A stretch of 64,000 nucleotides of DNA from Hygrocybe punicea (GCA_963556145.1 OY744464.1:6361508-6425507), one strand, 5' to 3'; positions 1 through 11,483 are shown, counted from the stretch's first letter. The notes: generated from the sequence alone by a model not told the origin. Program-made: numbers and translations.

Positions 1-132
1 TGGTTCAAACTCAGTTTGAAACGGTTTTGGCCCGCGGCCAAACCTCCCAAACCAAGACCGAATGGTTCGGTCTCTGCTAGAAATTCCCAAACCGGGTTTG
101 GGTCGGTCTGAGACCGAACTTCCCCAACACTA
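1..132. mobile_element. Right end of a hAT-like element, cut by the window edge
   Basis: The stretch is packed with a GGTTCGGTCT-like motif in both orientations and ends in CCCCAACACTA. That is the mirror of the TAGTGTTG terminus seen on four other elements in this window. Beyond it, copia reading frame resumes, so the element sits inside the copia RT/RNase H region. The next eight bases (GTTGTGAG, 133-140) would be one copy of the target duplication. The other copy lies outside the window, so the call rests on the terminus and the subterminal repeats only. Confidence 0.6.
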
Positions 133-2711
133 GTTGTGAGAGGTGAATGGTCCTCACGTCCCTGTCTTGATGGATTTCGATCCCTAGGAGCCAATGCAAC
201 TTGCCCAAATCAGAACTTTCAATGAATCTATGTATACTGGCCTTCGCGTTGTTGATGAGTTTAACGGAGTTTCCCACGATGGTGCAATCATCCACATGGA
301 CAGCTATTATCATGAGTTCGTTGCCAACTCTGAGTATGAACATGGCTTGATCGACCTCGCAGCGTTTGAATCCAAGGTTATCAACTAGGATACAAACAAG
401 CTTTTGGTACCAATGATGGCTACTCTGCTTCAGTCTGTACAACATTTTGTTCAGGTGGCAGACCTTTCCAACAGAGTTGAGTGCGTGGTAGCCCAGTGGT
501 TGTTTCATATATATGATATCGTCACTGCTGAGCTCTCCATTGAGATACACTCCTTTGATGTCAATTTGATGCATTTCCAGGTCTAACTGGGCACCTATGG
601 CTAGTATCGTATAAATGGAGGCAAGTTTGGCGACAGGCACATAAGTATTAAAATAATCCACCCCGGGAACTTGCAAAAAACCTTGAGTGACTAAGCGGGC
701 TTTGTGTCTAACCGTAACGCCGGCAGCATCCATTTTTGTGCAAAAAACCCACTTTGACCCAACAATATTTCCTCCTTCAGGTTTCTCCACTAAATCCCAG
801 GTTCCCGCTTGCCGAAGCATCTCAAGCTCCTTGTGGATCCCCTTTCCCCAGAGCAACCAATCTGGTCGGCGCTTTGCCTCGCTCAAAGTCCATGGTTCAA
901 TTGCCTCAGCGTCACCAGTTTCCGACACCAGTGAATACTCCTCGGGGCATTCATCCACGGCCATCAGCATCCATTCATTGTCTGTGTTACCTTCATCAAC
1001 TCCTCAGTCTGGACCTACGTTTGGTAGTCGCATGCCAGTGGTTACCAGAGGGTCGGCTGGTTTGTTAGATGTCTGTCCCTTGCCAGTAGTGAGGTCGGTG
1101 ACTCGCTGACTAGGTTTTTTGACACACCTGGAGCCTTCAGGTAGGATGTTGTCAGGATCAACTTCGTTTCCTCGTTGTCTTTGAGGGATAGCGGGCTGGG
1201 CTGCAGGCGTTCTGGGGGCAATAATAGGCTGAGCATCAGTGGAGGTAGCATCTTGCTCAGCTTCGACTGGTGGGACCTGAGGTTGATGGTCATCTTCAGA
1301 TGCCAGTACATTTCTCTCAGGTACTTCTTCCCACTCAAAGGTCCAGTCCTCACCCTCAAGATGCTCCATCGGTTCTTGGTCATTTTTTGTGTAGATGTTA
1401 CATTCAACAGACACCATTTTGGAGTCTGGCCAATAGATCCTAGCGCCTTTGCTGTTGTCATCAAAGCCCACCCATTGCCCAGGGTGGACTCGGCCTCCAA
1501 GTTTATTGCCCTTTTTGACTCAAATCCACACCTTCTCTCCCCATTCGCAGATTCCACCAACATTCGGCTTACTACCAGTGGCAGCTTCGAATGGTGTCAT
1601 GTTGTTCAGGGCCCTCGTTGGGGTCTGGTTCATCAGCCAAACGGCATTATGGGCTGCTTCTCCCCACAATGACCTCAGCAGTCCACTTGCGTGGAGCATG
1701 ACGCGGATGTGTTTGATTAGGGTGTGGTTAAAATGCTCGGAGACCCCGGCATGCTGTGGGGTATCATGGACATTCAGTTTCTGGTGAGTACCATTTTTTT
1801 GCAGGTGGACAGTGAACGCTTTGCTAGTGTACTCCCCTCCTCGATCGGAGTTGAAAACTATGACTCCTTTCCCAAATTGCATGAGGAGATGGGCCTCAAA
1901 TTCCCTGTAGGCCTGGAGGGTCTCGCTTTTGTTCCTCATCAGCGTTATGCTGGTGAGTCGCGTTTTGTCATCTATGAAGCTGACATAGTAGCGCCAGCCA
2001 TGGAGTGTAGTGATGGGGGCGGGTCCCCACACATCACTGTGCACTTCCCCACCTAGCTCACTTGCTCTATTGCCTTCCCTCAGCTTAGGAACCGGTTTCC
2101 ATGTGGCCTTCGCGTAAATGCAAGACTCGCAGAAGGTGGGGGAATCAGTGGATTCATCAAGCCGCACGCCAGTGATGAAGCCCTTGCTGACCATGTGTCT
2201 AGCAGTATCGGGGGCAATGTGTCTCATGCGACAGTGGAGTTGATCGAGGGTGATGGTCTCCAGTGTGTTCACTGCTTCATCCTCACTGATAATGCGATAA
2301 AGGCCACTAGCATCCTTCGGAATGCAGCCTACAACATTTCCTTCCAGCACTCTGATGGTACAGGCACCATTTGCAAAACACATGTCAAAACCCAAGTTGT
2401 CAAGTTTACTGATTGATACAAGAGTGTACCCAACCTTGGGCAAGTATCGGACTTGTGGAGTTCGAGTTTCGATGGGTTGGCTCCGTTCGGCAGGGGAATC
2501 GTGAGTTCACCCACTTCAGCCATGCTGAACCTCTGCTTGTTGGCAGCTCAGAAAGTCTTGGGAGGGATTGTCGTCAGATTTGTGAGAGCGTCCTGATATG
2601 GTGAGATGTGTTTCATGCAGCCAGAGTCTAACAGGCTGACTCTTGGCTCATGTGTATCTCCATCATCAGCAGCAGCGGTGGTCTCGCTTAATGGCCTCGC
2701 ATCCAAAAAGG
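133..2711 (-). pseudogene. copia Pol: protease, integrase, reverse transcriptase
   Basis: Order on the minus strand: protease with the DSG active site (2620-2628, LLDSGCMKHISPY); a frameshift near 2440; GAG-pre-integrase with His and CESC zinc ligands; integrase core with D (HSDVWGP), D (NSDRGGEY) and E (VSEHFNHT), about 2200-1640; linker; reverse transcriptase from about 900 with YRLKQSSHHWY and the catalytic VHVDD. TGA codons interrupt one otherwise continuous frame at 1520-1522 (after GEKVWI) and 1004-1006. Copia usually has YGLKQ at the RT motif, so that site has also drifted. The RT is cut at about 133, before its C-terminal part and RNase H. Confidence 0.9.
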
Positions 2712-2719
2712 CTCTTACT

Positions 2720-2999
2720 TAGTGTTGCCATGACTAAGACTACTAGTCAACTGGCAGTCATAGTCATAGTTGATTTTAGCTGCAACTCAGCTAGTTGCAA
2801 CTATGACTATCTAGTTGACTAAAATTATATCATGTCTGTTCTGGTATTTATAAGTGATTTAACATACATTTGTTTAATTATAGTTGACTATTCTCAAGTT
2901 TAGTTGACTACAATGACCAGCTAAGCTGCAACTTTAGCTGCAACTATCAACTATGACTACTCAAATTTTGGTGTAAATAGTCTAGTCGTGGCAACACTA
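2720..2999. mobile_element. hAT-type MITE, 280 bp, with perfect 8-bp target duplication
   Basis: The ends are TAGTGTTGCCATGACTA and its near-mirror (TAGTCGTGGCAACACTA), flanked by CTCTTACT at 2712-2719 and 3000-3007. The interior is almost entirely a repeated TAGTTGAC/GTCATAGT motif in both orientations, with no ORF. An 8-bp duplication with TAGNG termini is the hAT signature. It shares its end and subterminal motif with the larger element at 17997-20092, which suggests it is a deletion derivative of that family. Confidence 0.93.
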
Positions 3000-3007
3000 C
3001 TCTTACT

Positions 3008-4224
3008 TGGCTCCAATCTACGTCCTCAGCCGCATCAGTGTTGGGCGCATCGTCATTGGTATCAACAAAAAGGTCGTTGACCCAAATGTTTTCTAGAGGG
3101 TCAGTTGGGTCATTTCTTGCATCCGAATCACTAACAGAGTGCAGGTCCATTTGGCTGCCATTGTCACCACTATTGCTAGAGTTGCTGACACTTATAAGGT
3201 CTGGCAGGCTGTCGTCATCAGGACTTGTGTTACAGGGGGATGCGAGGGACTGTTCCAGTTTGTCCCATGATGAATCGGAGTGGGCGCACACAGAGCCAGC
3301 ATCTGAGTTGTCCCCTGAATCTGAGGCAACACTCACGCCAAAAGCTCCATCACATTCTTCGATGTGTGCGGATAAAGGCGCATCGTTAGATTTGACCATC
3401 TCATCAGTCCTCCCACCTGTCCTGGCCTTTCTTGGCTTTGGGCAGAATCTACTGATGTGACCTTGTTCACCGCAGTTGTAACAGTTCTTGTCGGCATAGC
3501 GGTTGACTTTGCCCTTCTTGTCCGGTGTTGTGGCCATCGCATTGTCATCACCGTCGGCCAACGCTCTCGCTGGTACTCATTTGGTCCTTAACTGCTGGGA
3601 CTTATAATGGTCCCACTCGTCTGCAATGATCTGGATGAAGAGGTTGGGCTCAATTGTTTTTAATGAGCTGTATAGTTTGGCCATGGTGAGCTGTGTCAAG
3701 GTGAAGTTCACAAGGTGGGGAGGTAGCGACGAGATGATAGTCGAACGGTAATCTTTGTTGTCAATGTCTACGTTAGCTCGCAGCTCATCTAAGAACTTTT
3801 GCACATCTCCTTTGTCGCGGCACCTAGACTCAAGGAAGGTGGCTCGCAGCTCCGTTTGAGCAAAAACACTCTGGCAGGTGTACTCTTCAACTATCGAGGC
3901 CCAAGTGAGGGCAACAGTGGCATGTCGACAAATCTTCATGGCCACGGAGTTGGGGATCTTCTGTAAGAGCATGTTTTTTGCCGTGGCTTCGTCCTTTTCC
4001 CACTTTTCTTTAGTAGGGTCTGGAGCTGGTGTTCCATCGTCCAGAGCAGCAGGAGGAGAGGGCCTGGAGTCCTTTCCTTCAAAGTGGCCCCAGCATCCCT
4101 TGGCTCTGATAGTGGCTGAGAAGCGTAGCTTGAAGATGGCCCAATTGAGACCATTGGAAGCAAGCTTGGGAATGTCGGAAGGGAGGGAGTCGGAAATGGC
4201 CTGAAGGGTGCTAGCAGTAGACAT
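3008..4224 (-). pseudogene. copia Gag with zinc knuckle, one nonsense codon
   Basis: Gag packages the element RNA in cytoplasmic particles. The likely start is the ATG at 4224 (MSTASTLQAISDSLP); an upstream in-frame extension to 4299 looks like leader. The N-terminal 200 residues match the copia Gag type (LASNGLNWAIFKLRF, DEWDHYKSQQL). A TGA at 3577-3579 follows LRTK, and the same frame continues with a basic segment and a CCHC knuckle (CYNCGEQGHISRFC), then an acidic Ser/Asp-rich tail leading to the protease. The stop is a single change that would fit CGA to TGA. The frame runs up to the MITE target duplication at 3000-3007. Confidence 0.85.
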
Positions 4225-4285
4225 GACAGTGAAGTGGACATGAAGGAGTATGCAGTGGATACACAGGGCACAATAACCTGTAGTG

Positions 4286-4433
4286 CTAGATAGAAACAAT
4301 GCTATCTCAGTGCGAGAATGATATGCAGCTATATCTATTCAACGTTACCTAGATAGAAACAATGCTATCTCAGTGCGAGAATGATATGCAGCTATATCTA
4401 TTCAACGTTACCTAGATAGAAACAATGCTATCT
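4286..4433. repeat. 63-bp tandem repeat, about 2.4 copies, upstream of copia gag
   Basis: A unit beginning CTAGATAGAAACAATGC repeats at 4286, 4349 and 4412 with almost no differences. It lies 60 bp upstream of the copia gag start (minus strand), in the place of the LTR or leader, so it may be an enhancer-like part of the LTR. That role is inferred. The near-identity suggests recent amplification. Confidence 0.85.
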
Positions 4434-4658
4434 AGTTGACGTCAATAAAAGGTAGAAAAAGTAAGAGAACAAGTGGCTGACCTCAGTGTGAGAACGATAC
4501 GCAACTGAGGTCTCTACGCTATGAAAACTATCTTATATATCTCGACAAAGGATAAAGAAAGAAAGGGAGCTAAAAAAGGAAAATCTAATCTAATCTCATA
4601 TAGCGGTTATCTAATCGTTGTTGATTCGGTACTTATAGCCGGTTTGTCATTCAACAGA
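4434..4658. other. Spacer between the copia and YR elements, no gene seen
   Basis: A stretch without a supported gene. It includes a near-copy of the tandem-repeat motif (CTCAGTGTGAGAACGATACGC at about 4480) and AT-rich sequence. It may be the rest of the copia LTR. Confidence 0.4.
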
Positions 4659-4727
4659 GGAGACAGTTTTTCAAACCTGAAACTAAAGTCCAAATCTAAT
4701 CAAAGAAGGGGGTCCAATACGCTGCGA
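4659..4727 (-). repeat. YR element repeat B2 (distal copy)
   Basis: About 69 bp starting GGAGACAGTTTTTCAAACC and ending in GCTGCGA, matching 5197-5265 in direct orientation with only a few changes near the GCTGCGA end. It marks the 3' boundary of the element. Confidence 0.85.
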
Positions 4728-4931
4728 GGGTGGGTGGGCAGAGCAGTACATTGGGGGCAAAGTGTTTGGTTAGAAAGTGAATGATGTGTTGAGTTGATTG
4801 TGTAAGAAATGAATTGTGTAAGAAATGATAATACAATGAAGATGCTTACTGCTGGAGGAGTGGGGAGGGTTAAATGAGTGAGGGCACTAGGTTGGGTGGG
4901 AATTTGCTGGATTGGTGCTGGGTGGGCAGAA

Positions 4932-5086
4932 GAACAAAAAAGATAGCTGCTCTGAGGGGAGCAGTGGCCTATCTCAGAGACAATGAGTGAAGGTCAAGGC
5001 TGAGAAGCTCCAGACCTTAACTCACCCAATTCATACATAGACCTAATTCTAATTTACACTTGTACCTCATGTTTTTTAGAAGACAA
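4932..5086 (-). repeat. YR element repeat A2
   Basis: 155 bp, direct copy of 13926-14080, from GAACAAAAA to TTTTTTAGAAGACAA, with scattered mostly transition differences. It lies between B1 and B2 as expected for split direct repeats. Confidence 0.87.
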
Positions 5087-5196
5087 TCTATGTTCATGCA
5101 GGCTACAGTTCTTGTCACAATCGATACAATGTTTTTATAAAAAACATGTGAGTTTGATTACAGAATAGCAATCTTATTTTTTTGGGGAAAAAATGG

Positions 5197-5265
5197 GGAG
5201 ACAGTTTTTCAAACCTGAAACTAAAGTCCAAATCTAATCAAAGAAGGGGGTCCGATGAGCTGCGA
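5197..5265 (-). repeat. YR element repeat B1
   Basis: Direct copy of 4659-4727 lying just downstream of the recombinase gene on the minus strand. Confidence 0.85.
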
Positions 5266-5334
5266 CTCCCATCTGTTAGGAGCCCAGTGATGCATTAAGG
5301 TGAAGAGGACTCCCAATTATTAGGAAATGGGCTA

Positions 5335-6373
5335 CTCACAAATCTTCCTAGCAGGGTGGAGGCATTGTGTAGTGGAGGAAAGGTTCAAGAACTGGTGTTC
5401 CTTGCATATAGGGGGCCATAACGATGGCATGGTCATGTAGATAGACCAGGAAGGCCTCACTGGACCAGCAGCCAATTGTTTTAACAACATTGAAGGGCAC
5501 TCCTCAAAGGAGGAGCTCCAAGGTGGCTCCAATTCAGATTCCGTGACCTTGAAAGCATTTGACATTTAGAGATTTGCATAGCCCTCTGAGGGTGTTCATA
5601 AAAGCAAGCCAGGTGAGAGGTCAGAGACCATTTGAGTGGTGCCAGGCAAAGAGGTGGGCTGTGGAGGGAGGTGTGTTGATGTTAAAATGTTGGTATATGG
5701 CAGCTTCAGGATCAGATTGATCTGCTTGAGTTGACCAGTATACATCTTCGCCTTGCCGTGAAGACTTCATGACAGGTATGTGGAATATGGAGACTTGGAG
5801 GTTGTTGTGATCAATTTGATGGCTCATGTCTGACCTCTTTACATGACAACCAGGGTTGAAAGCTTTCAGGGTGGGGACTGTGAATTCACCAAGGCATGCT
5901 AGGGAATAGAATGTTGTGGTGAGGCATGCAAAGAAGGCGGCATCAAAGGGGAGCATTAAGTTTAGCTTTTGCTTGACTGAGATTAAGAATTGGACTGTTA
6001 TAGGTTGTCGTTTGGGGCGATGCGACGAGGGGGAAGTGAGGATGGTGGCCCCATCAAGTGCAGCTTTGAGCTCATTTTGGACCATGGCCCATGGTTGGCC
6101 ATGCAATATGTGCCATGCCTGGATTGTGAACATGTAGTTTGTTAGGGTGCAACCTGAGTATGCACCAGCAAAGTTGGCGATGAAAGCCAGCATGAGGATG
6201 GGGCTGGCAGGGCAGCACTGGGGTTCAGGGATGCCATGTTGGTCGCAACAGACATGGAAAGCTAATAAGCCACTGCCATAGATGGTCCAAGTGCCTTGTG
6301 CCATGAAACACTAATTACTGTTAGAATACGATCTAGTTATGTGTATGGGGTGGCCATTTGTATTGTGTGGTGA
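5335..6373 (-). pseudogene. Tyrosine recombinase of the YR retrotransposon, catalytic arginines lost
   Basis: This enzyme integrates the circular cDNA of the element by Arg-His-Arg-Tyr chemistry. The N-terminal SAM-like part is recognisable (GSGLLAFHVCCDQHGIPEP, YMFTIQAWHILHGQPW), and the core follows (ACLTTTFYSLACLGEFTVP; HLFAWHH). The first catalytic Arg, in LARLGEF of relatives, is Cys (TGC). The second, in HGIRIGATLE, is a TGA stop at 5534-5536. A second TGA follows in LLLRG, and IGRW reads IGCW. A frameshift lies near 6304, just after LDRILTVISVSWHKA. All these changes fit C-to-T or G-to-A at CpG. The hAT-like element at 6382 separates it from the upstream linker. Confidence 0.88.
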
Positions 6374-6771
6374 CCGGGAATTAGTGATGCCAAAGTTTGG
6401 TTTGGAACCGATCTGAACCTGGTTTGAACTGTGAACCGAACCAGAAGTTCAGTTCTGGTTCAGCCCTTTGGCTGAACTGAACCATGGGTTCAGTTTGTGG
6501 TTCTGGCACTGATGTTGGGTTCAAACTGTATCCGAACACAGTTCAAACCATGAACTGTAAACTTTATTTTGAGGTTGGTGTGTCCTTTTCTTTTTCTACT
6601 GTATGTGCTGCTAAAATCATGTGACCATAAACCAAGTGTGTCACTCAGGTAAGTACTTCATTACTTTTGACCTCACTGATGCTTTTTTCCCTGACAGGCT
6701 ACCAAAATCCCCCACACCCTGTCTACACCATCACCCACACTGATGACAAGGACAACGATGAGGATGGCCGG

Positions 6772-7497
6772 TGTAGAGGGTCCTCGACCCTCTGAGGCCG
6801 TAAACTCGATATCTCACGAATCCACTCGAACCCGACATCTCTAGTGATCCACACTCGAACCTGATGTAACCTGACACATACCAACTAGCATGGCCGCTCG
6901 CATACCAGGTCGGTCCACCTCCTAAACCCATGGAATCCCAATTATCACAGATGGATCTCATTGGACTCGATTCCTGACTTTGGACTTGCCTTATATACGC
7001 ATCCCTTCATCCTTTTGGAGATAGGTATGAATCTTTAGATACTTGCTTTCCCCTCCATTTTCCTGTCATCATCACATCGCAACCCTCTTCTCATTTCCCC
7101 ATTTCCCCATTTCCCTTTGTTCTCTCTCATCGGCCGAGGACTCTCGTCCAAATCTAGATAGAGATTTTTGTAGTATAAAAACGGTGCCCAAGCGCCGTGT
7201 CATAATAAGAAACCAGTTCCCCATTTTCTCTCACTCAGAATCCGCCTCTCAGTAAAAATCAATCATTCACACAACTCGTCGGTCTTCTCGACCCTCTCTC
7301 CATCATTCTACCACCAACATTCTTACTTTTCTCGTCACCTGACACCTGACCCGCCATACCCGACATCATTGGCTTCGTTGGCTCAGACCAGTTTCGATAG
7401 TTATTAGTAGTTTTACTTGGTGGATTTCTACCCCTTTGTCTCTTTTTACTTACTGAAGCTTGCTAACTATTCCTTGTCACTTTTACGCTGACACCCC
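6772..7497 (+). repeat. Left LTR of a non-autonomous LTR element
   Basis: It starts TGTAGAGGG and ends near TTTTACG, the position of CTACA in the copy at 59230-60043. It contains a TATA-like AGTATAAAAACGG (about 7172) and a pyrimidine-rich stretch. Related copies are at 8234 (same orientation), 59230 and a stub at 20854. The conserved sequence CTGACACCCC follows it here and at 60044, as a leader or primer-binding region would. Confidence 0.75.
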
Positions 7498-8233
7498 CAG
7501 GCTAAGATCATTATTCAGCAGCCACCCTGACCTCACAATTACACTGGCAGCAGCAGGAACAGCGGCAGCACACCAGCCCATGATGTGGGCAATGAGGAGG
7601 ACACAGTGGGGGTGGCCACCCCCACTGGCAATGTTTCTTTCTTTTTTGGTGTCTTCTAGTTACTAACTAATGCTGACAGCCACACCCAGGCTCACCAACA
7701 CCAATGCCCATGCCCCTGCCCATGCCCATGCCAACACCATCCAGCAGCAGCAACACTGGCAGTGGTAGCAACACCAGTGGCCATGCAGCAGCAGAAATGG
7801 TGGCAGCAGCAACAGCGGCACCAGTGGCAATGGCAGTGGCGCCAGCAGCAACAACAGCCATGGCAATGGTACTGGCAACACCAGCAGCCATGCAACAGCA
7901 GAAATGGCAGCAGCAGCAATGGTGGCACCAGTGGCAATGGCAGTGGCACCAGCAGCAACAACAGCTGTGGCAACAGCACTGGCAATACCACCAATACCAC
8001 CAGCCTGATGACGAGGATGGCTGGCAGCAGCAGCAACAGGAAGGGCAGCAGCAGCAGTGCCAGCATCACCAGCCTGACAATACAGCAACAGCAGCAGTGG
8101 CTGAAATGCCAGTAGCAGCAGCAGCAATGCCACAATGCCAGCAGCTACCTCGCAAAGAGCCATGCCATGTCCATTGACATGCACCTGCCATTTGCAAGGT
8201 AACTGGCAGCCATGGCAGCAGCACCAGCAATGT
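7498..8233 (+). mobile_element. CAG/CAA-rich interior of the LTR element, no real protein
   Basis: It begins with the leader CTGACACCCCCAGGCTAAGATC, shared with 60044. From 7700 to 8220 it is imperfect CAG/CAA/ATGGCA repeats that read open in several frames, giving Gln-rich peptides on one strand and Cys/Leu/Val-rich ones on the other. No conserved domain, start context or codon signal marks one frame as real. I take it as degenerate trinucleotide repeat used as filler in a TRIM-like element. Confidence 0.6.
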
Positions 8234-8895
8234 TGTAGAGGGTTGACATCCCCCTGAGTCCGTATTGTCGATACATCACGAATCTGAATGAACCTGATGC
8301 CTCCATTCAACTTGCATTTGAACCCAACGTAACCTGACATGATGTGATGTGATGTGACATGACCCAACGTGACCGATGTCACCCGACACATGCCACTTTG
8401 TGATGGCCGCTTTTGGACCAAATCTGTTAGGCTCACAAAGCCCCAGAGTTCCAATTCTAGGAGATGGATCTGATCGGACTTGATTCCTGATTTCAGATTT
8501 ACCTTATTTATGCATCCCCTCATCCTTTCGGAGATATGTAGGACATTTTAGATCTTTTCCTTGGATATTCGTTTTCCCTTCCATTTTCCTGTCTATGTCA
8601 CTTTGCAACCCCCCTTTCCACATCCCCATTCCAGGTTCTCTTTGTAGTTTCCATCGGCCGAAGTAGACATAACCGAAAGTAGACTACACACACATGTACT
8701 ATAAAAATGGTCTCCGATGACCATACAAAAAGAGATACCCTTAGTCCCCATTTCCATATAGTCAGAATCATGTTCTAAATTCCTTTAAATGCTCATCCTT
8801 GTAAATCCTTAGACTTTTATAGTTCACTTCATCGTCCTTATTGTTGTTCCATTATTCATTCATCGTTTCCGACCCAACCCAACCCAACCCAACCC
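8234..8895 (+). repeat. Right LTR copy, 3' end truncated
   Basis: It starts TGTAGAGGGTTGACATCC and follows the same sequence as 59230-60043, including ACTATAAAAATGGTC (about 8700). It is closer to the 59230 copy than to the left LTR at 6772, which is odd for two LTRs of one insertion and may mean separate insertions or exchange. It dissolves into a short CCCAA tandem (8870-8897). Confidence 0.7.
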
Positions 8896-9206
8896 AAGTT
8901 TGAGGTGATACAGACAGCACTAGGCCACACCTACCTCACAAAGAGCAGCATCTGTCATTCATGAGGTATTTATGCAACCCCACCATGGAGAGTGGGCTGC
9001 CATGGACCACATGATCTAGGCCCCCTCTCCACCACAGTTCAGTGGTTTGAACACATTTAAATGTGAACCGAATGCCATGAAACTGTTCTGCATGGTTTCG
9101 GTTCAGGTTCAGCAAATGGCTAAACCAAACCGGCAGTTTTGGTTCAGGTTTTCCAAAAAACTTGAAAAACTGGACTGAACCAAACTTCAGCAACACTACC
9201 AGGAAT

Positions 9207-11475
9207 GGATTGGAGTCCATAGTCAGAGGTGATCTTGGGCCAAGCAGTGAGGGTGAAGGTGTGAAGACAATGGAGTCAGGTCTTGTTGGTAAGACTGAGG
9301 CTTGGAGGGATCAGGAATGGAAGGTAGGGGGGTGATAGGTCTCCTAGTATTAATTGTTCTATTCTGTTTGGAAGTCGTGAAGCCTTGTATCAAGGTTGAC
9401 AAGCTTGGGTTGCTCCTCAGAATTAGTGTGTGTGAAAGAATCTGCAATGGGCTTGGCAATGGTTTTGGGGTATCTGCCCTCACATAGCATGCGGAGTTTG
9501 TGAGGGGAGTAGGGGAGGGTGGCATCAATGATGAAATTATCGAGGCCAGGGGGTGGTTCAAAGGGTGGGAGTAGGAGGTGGCGGGGGGGTATATGCCCTG
9601 AGAGGGTGCATCAGCTGGGTTGAGTTTGCTGGGGACATAAGTTGGGTGGTTGGAGCAATTCAGTGAAGGTGTGGATCCGCTTGAATGATTTGTTGATCTG
9701 CAGATTTCTACTCCATGAGTTCCACCATCCTTCAACAACACCTTTGTTGTCACCGTATAACCTAAAATGTCAGTTAACGTTTGGAGCCCTGGAGATGGCC
9801 CATGTGAGGAGCTTGAATCCAATGGCCTCTGCCCAGCCAATGTCCCATTGCCCATCAAGTGTCTGCCAGCCTGAGATGAGGTGCCAGGCACACCACTGGC
9901 CATTGATGACAATTGCAATGCCAATTCCAGAGCTGGCATCAGAGTATGCATCAAGGTCCATGAGTTTCTTGGGGGCTGGGGATGGGCCAGCTCATAAACT
10001 CCTGTGTAAGATGGTTTGACCACCATTGGAGGTCGTCATGTATGGATTTGGGGGCATGACGTGGCATGAACGGATTGTTACCATAAATGCTGAGCATGGC
10101 TTCCAATCTGGTGAGGTAAGCCCATCCCACAGGTAGGATCAGGGAGGCATGGAGGAGCTTGCCATAGATTTTCTGGACATCATTAAGGGTATGAGTGGGT
10201 GAATTGTTCTAGTCTTGAATGGTAATGAGGTACTTGGTTGTATTCTTGGCTGGAAGGGATACTGTGAGAGTGGCAAGGTCCCATTTGAGGCTGATGAAAA
10301 CTGTGGATGTGGAAAAGGGTAGGCCTTTGAATTTTCCCAAGGTATTCCCAGTTGATCAGAGAGAGGTGATCAATGTCATCAAAGTTGTAGGTGTCTTCAG
10401 CAGATTGCGGGGATTGGGAGGAGAGGTCTCAGCATGGTGCTGAGCAGTCTTCATCAAATTCATTGAGCATCTGGTCATCAAGAGTCTGTTCCCCAAACCA
10501 GAGATGCCCACCATCATGGTGTTGAGGATGGAGCATGATGTTAGCATGCCAGATTCAATTTAGTCTGTTGTATTCTGCCAGGTGTTCTCGCTGTATGTGA
10601 AATAAGAGGTGGTTTTCGACCCATTTTGACATTGGTGCAATGCCATGGTACCTGAACAGCTCTGTGCCAGCATCAGCCACACAGCCATATCCACCAGCAG
10701 AGGGAAATATGCCGAAGCATGTTGTCATGTCAATAGAAAATTCATCTTTGGCAAGCCGGACCACAGTGCCTGGCCACTGGGATTGGTGTAGTAGTATGGT
10801 CCTGGATGCTTCTGCAATGTCTCTTGTAGCCACCTGGAAGCCTGGATGGAGTCATGATATGAGGAGAGATGTGATTGAGAAGGTCCCCCAGGTGCTTGGG
10901 AAGTGGTTAGAATCAATTTGTGAGTTGATTGAGGGATTTGGAAACTGTGTGGAGGGTGTGGGGGAACGAGTAGTTCTGAACATTGCAGAAGTGTCTGATT
11001 CAACCAGGTTTTGGGATGATGCCAAAGGGGGAGGATTGGAATGGGCCAATAAGCACTTCAAGGGTGCTCCGTGAGAAGGGGCCAAGGTAGTGGCCCTTTG
11101 ATGTTTCTTCAAAAATTTTCTTGAATTCTTCCACGAACTCAGTGATTGAATCTTTGTTTGGGGGGGGTCTGGGTGGCTGGGATGATGGGCATCTCAAGGT
11201 TGAATCCAGCTCACATGCTTTGTGGTAGATGTGAGACCATAGGCCCACTGTTTGTAATAGGTTTTTCCAGATGTCTGCTTTATATGGTGTGAGAGCCTGT
11301 TGGCTTCTGAGCATGAGGGCATGCTTGTGCATCATGAGTTGTGAGCATGCATCCTGAGCAGAGGTGGTGAGCATCGTGTTTGGTGCTGTTGCAGCCTGCG
11401 ACTCACTGGAAGTTGCTGCAGAGGCACTGCCATTGAGGAGTACCAGGGATTTGTTGATATGCTGAGCGCACATGT
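9207..11475 (-). pseudogene. Reverse transcriptase and RNase H of the YR element
   Basis: The frame is broken into pieces but the order is clear. The linker is PYKADIWKNLLQ; the RT start is SPFGIIPKPG with SINSQIDS; then RT core pieces (RDIAEASRTILLHQSQWPG, ADAGTELFRYHGI). Next comes the catalytic box, here WVENHLLF where relatives have W-V-D-D-H. RNase H follows (DAYSDASSGIGIAIVI, DIGWAEAIGFKLL), ending in NPADAPSQG. Replacement of the catalytic Asp pair by Glu-Asn makes it inactive. Several frameshifts and TGA/TAA codons are present. The part after RNase H, a Pro/Ser-rich linker ending HCLAQDHL, runs up to the hAT-like insertion at 9198. Confidence 0.85.
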
Positions 11476-11483
11476 GGTGGAGG

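Larger units (their letters stand above)
133..4224 (-). mobile_element. Ty1/copia retrotransposon, minus strand, 3' part missing
   Basis: Reading leftwards from 4224 the order is Gag, zinc knuckle, aspartic protease, integrase, reverse transcriptase, which is the Ty1/copia order. RNase H and the 3' LTR are lost where the left-edge hAT-like element begins. No clear LTR or primer-binding site was found above 4224. The coding frame is broken by three single TGA codons, one frameshift near 2440 and a MITE at 2720-2999. It is a dead but fairly young copy, since most of the frame is still readable. Confidence 0.9.
6382..9198. mobile_element. hAT-like element, 2.8 kb, no transposase, carrying an LTR element
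   Basis: The left end TAGTGATGCCAAAGTTTGG faces AGCAACACTA on the right, whose mirror reads TAGTGTTGCTGAAGTTTGG. The flanks are CCGGGAAT (6374-6381) and CCAGGAAT (9199-9206), an 8-bp duplication with one transition. Subterminal regions (6400-6560, 9045-9190) are dense in GGTTCAG/CTGAACC motifs. No transposase is visible. The interior is mostly an LTR-bounded insertion (6772 to about 8895). It interrupts the YR element between RNase H and recombinase. Confidence 0.85.

Noticed and set aside
7692..8523. Long ORFs on both strands in the CAG-rich region (Gln-rich, Leu/Val/Cys-rich)
   Set aside because: Several frames are open at once because of the trinucleotide repeat; no conserved domain or codon signal picks one.
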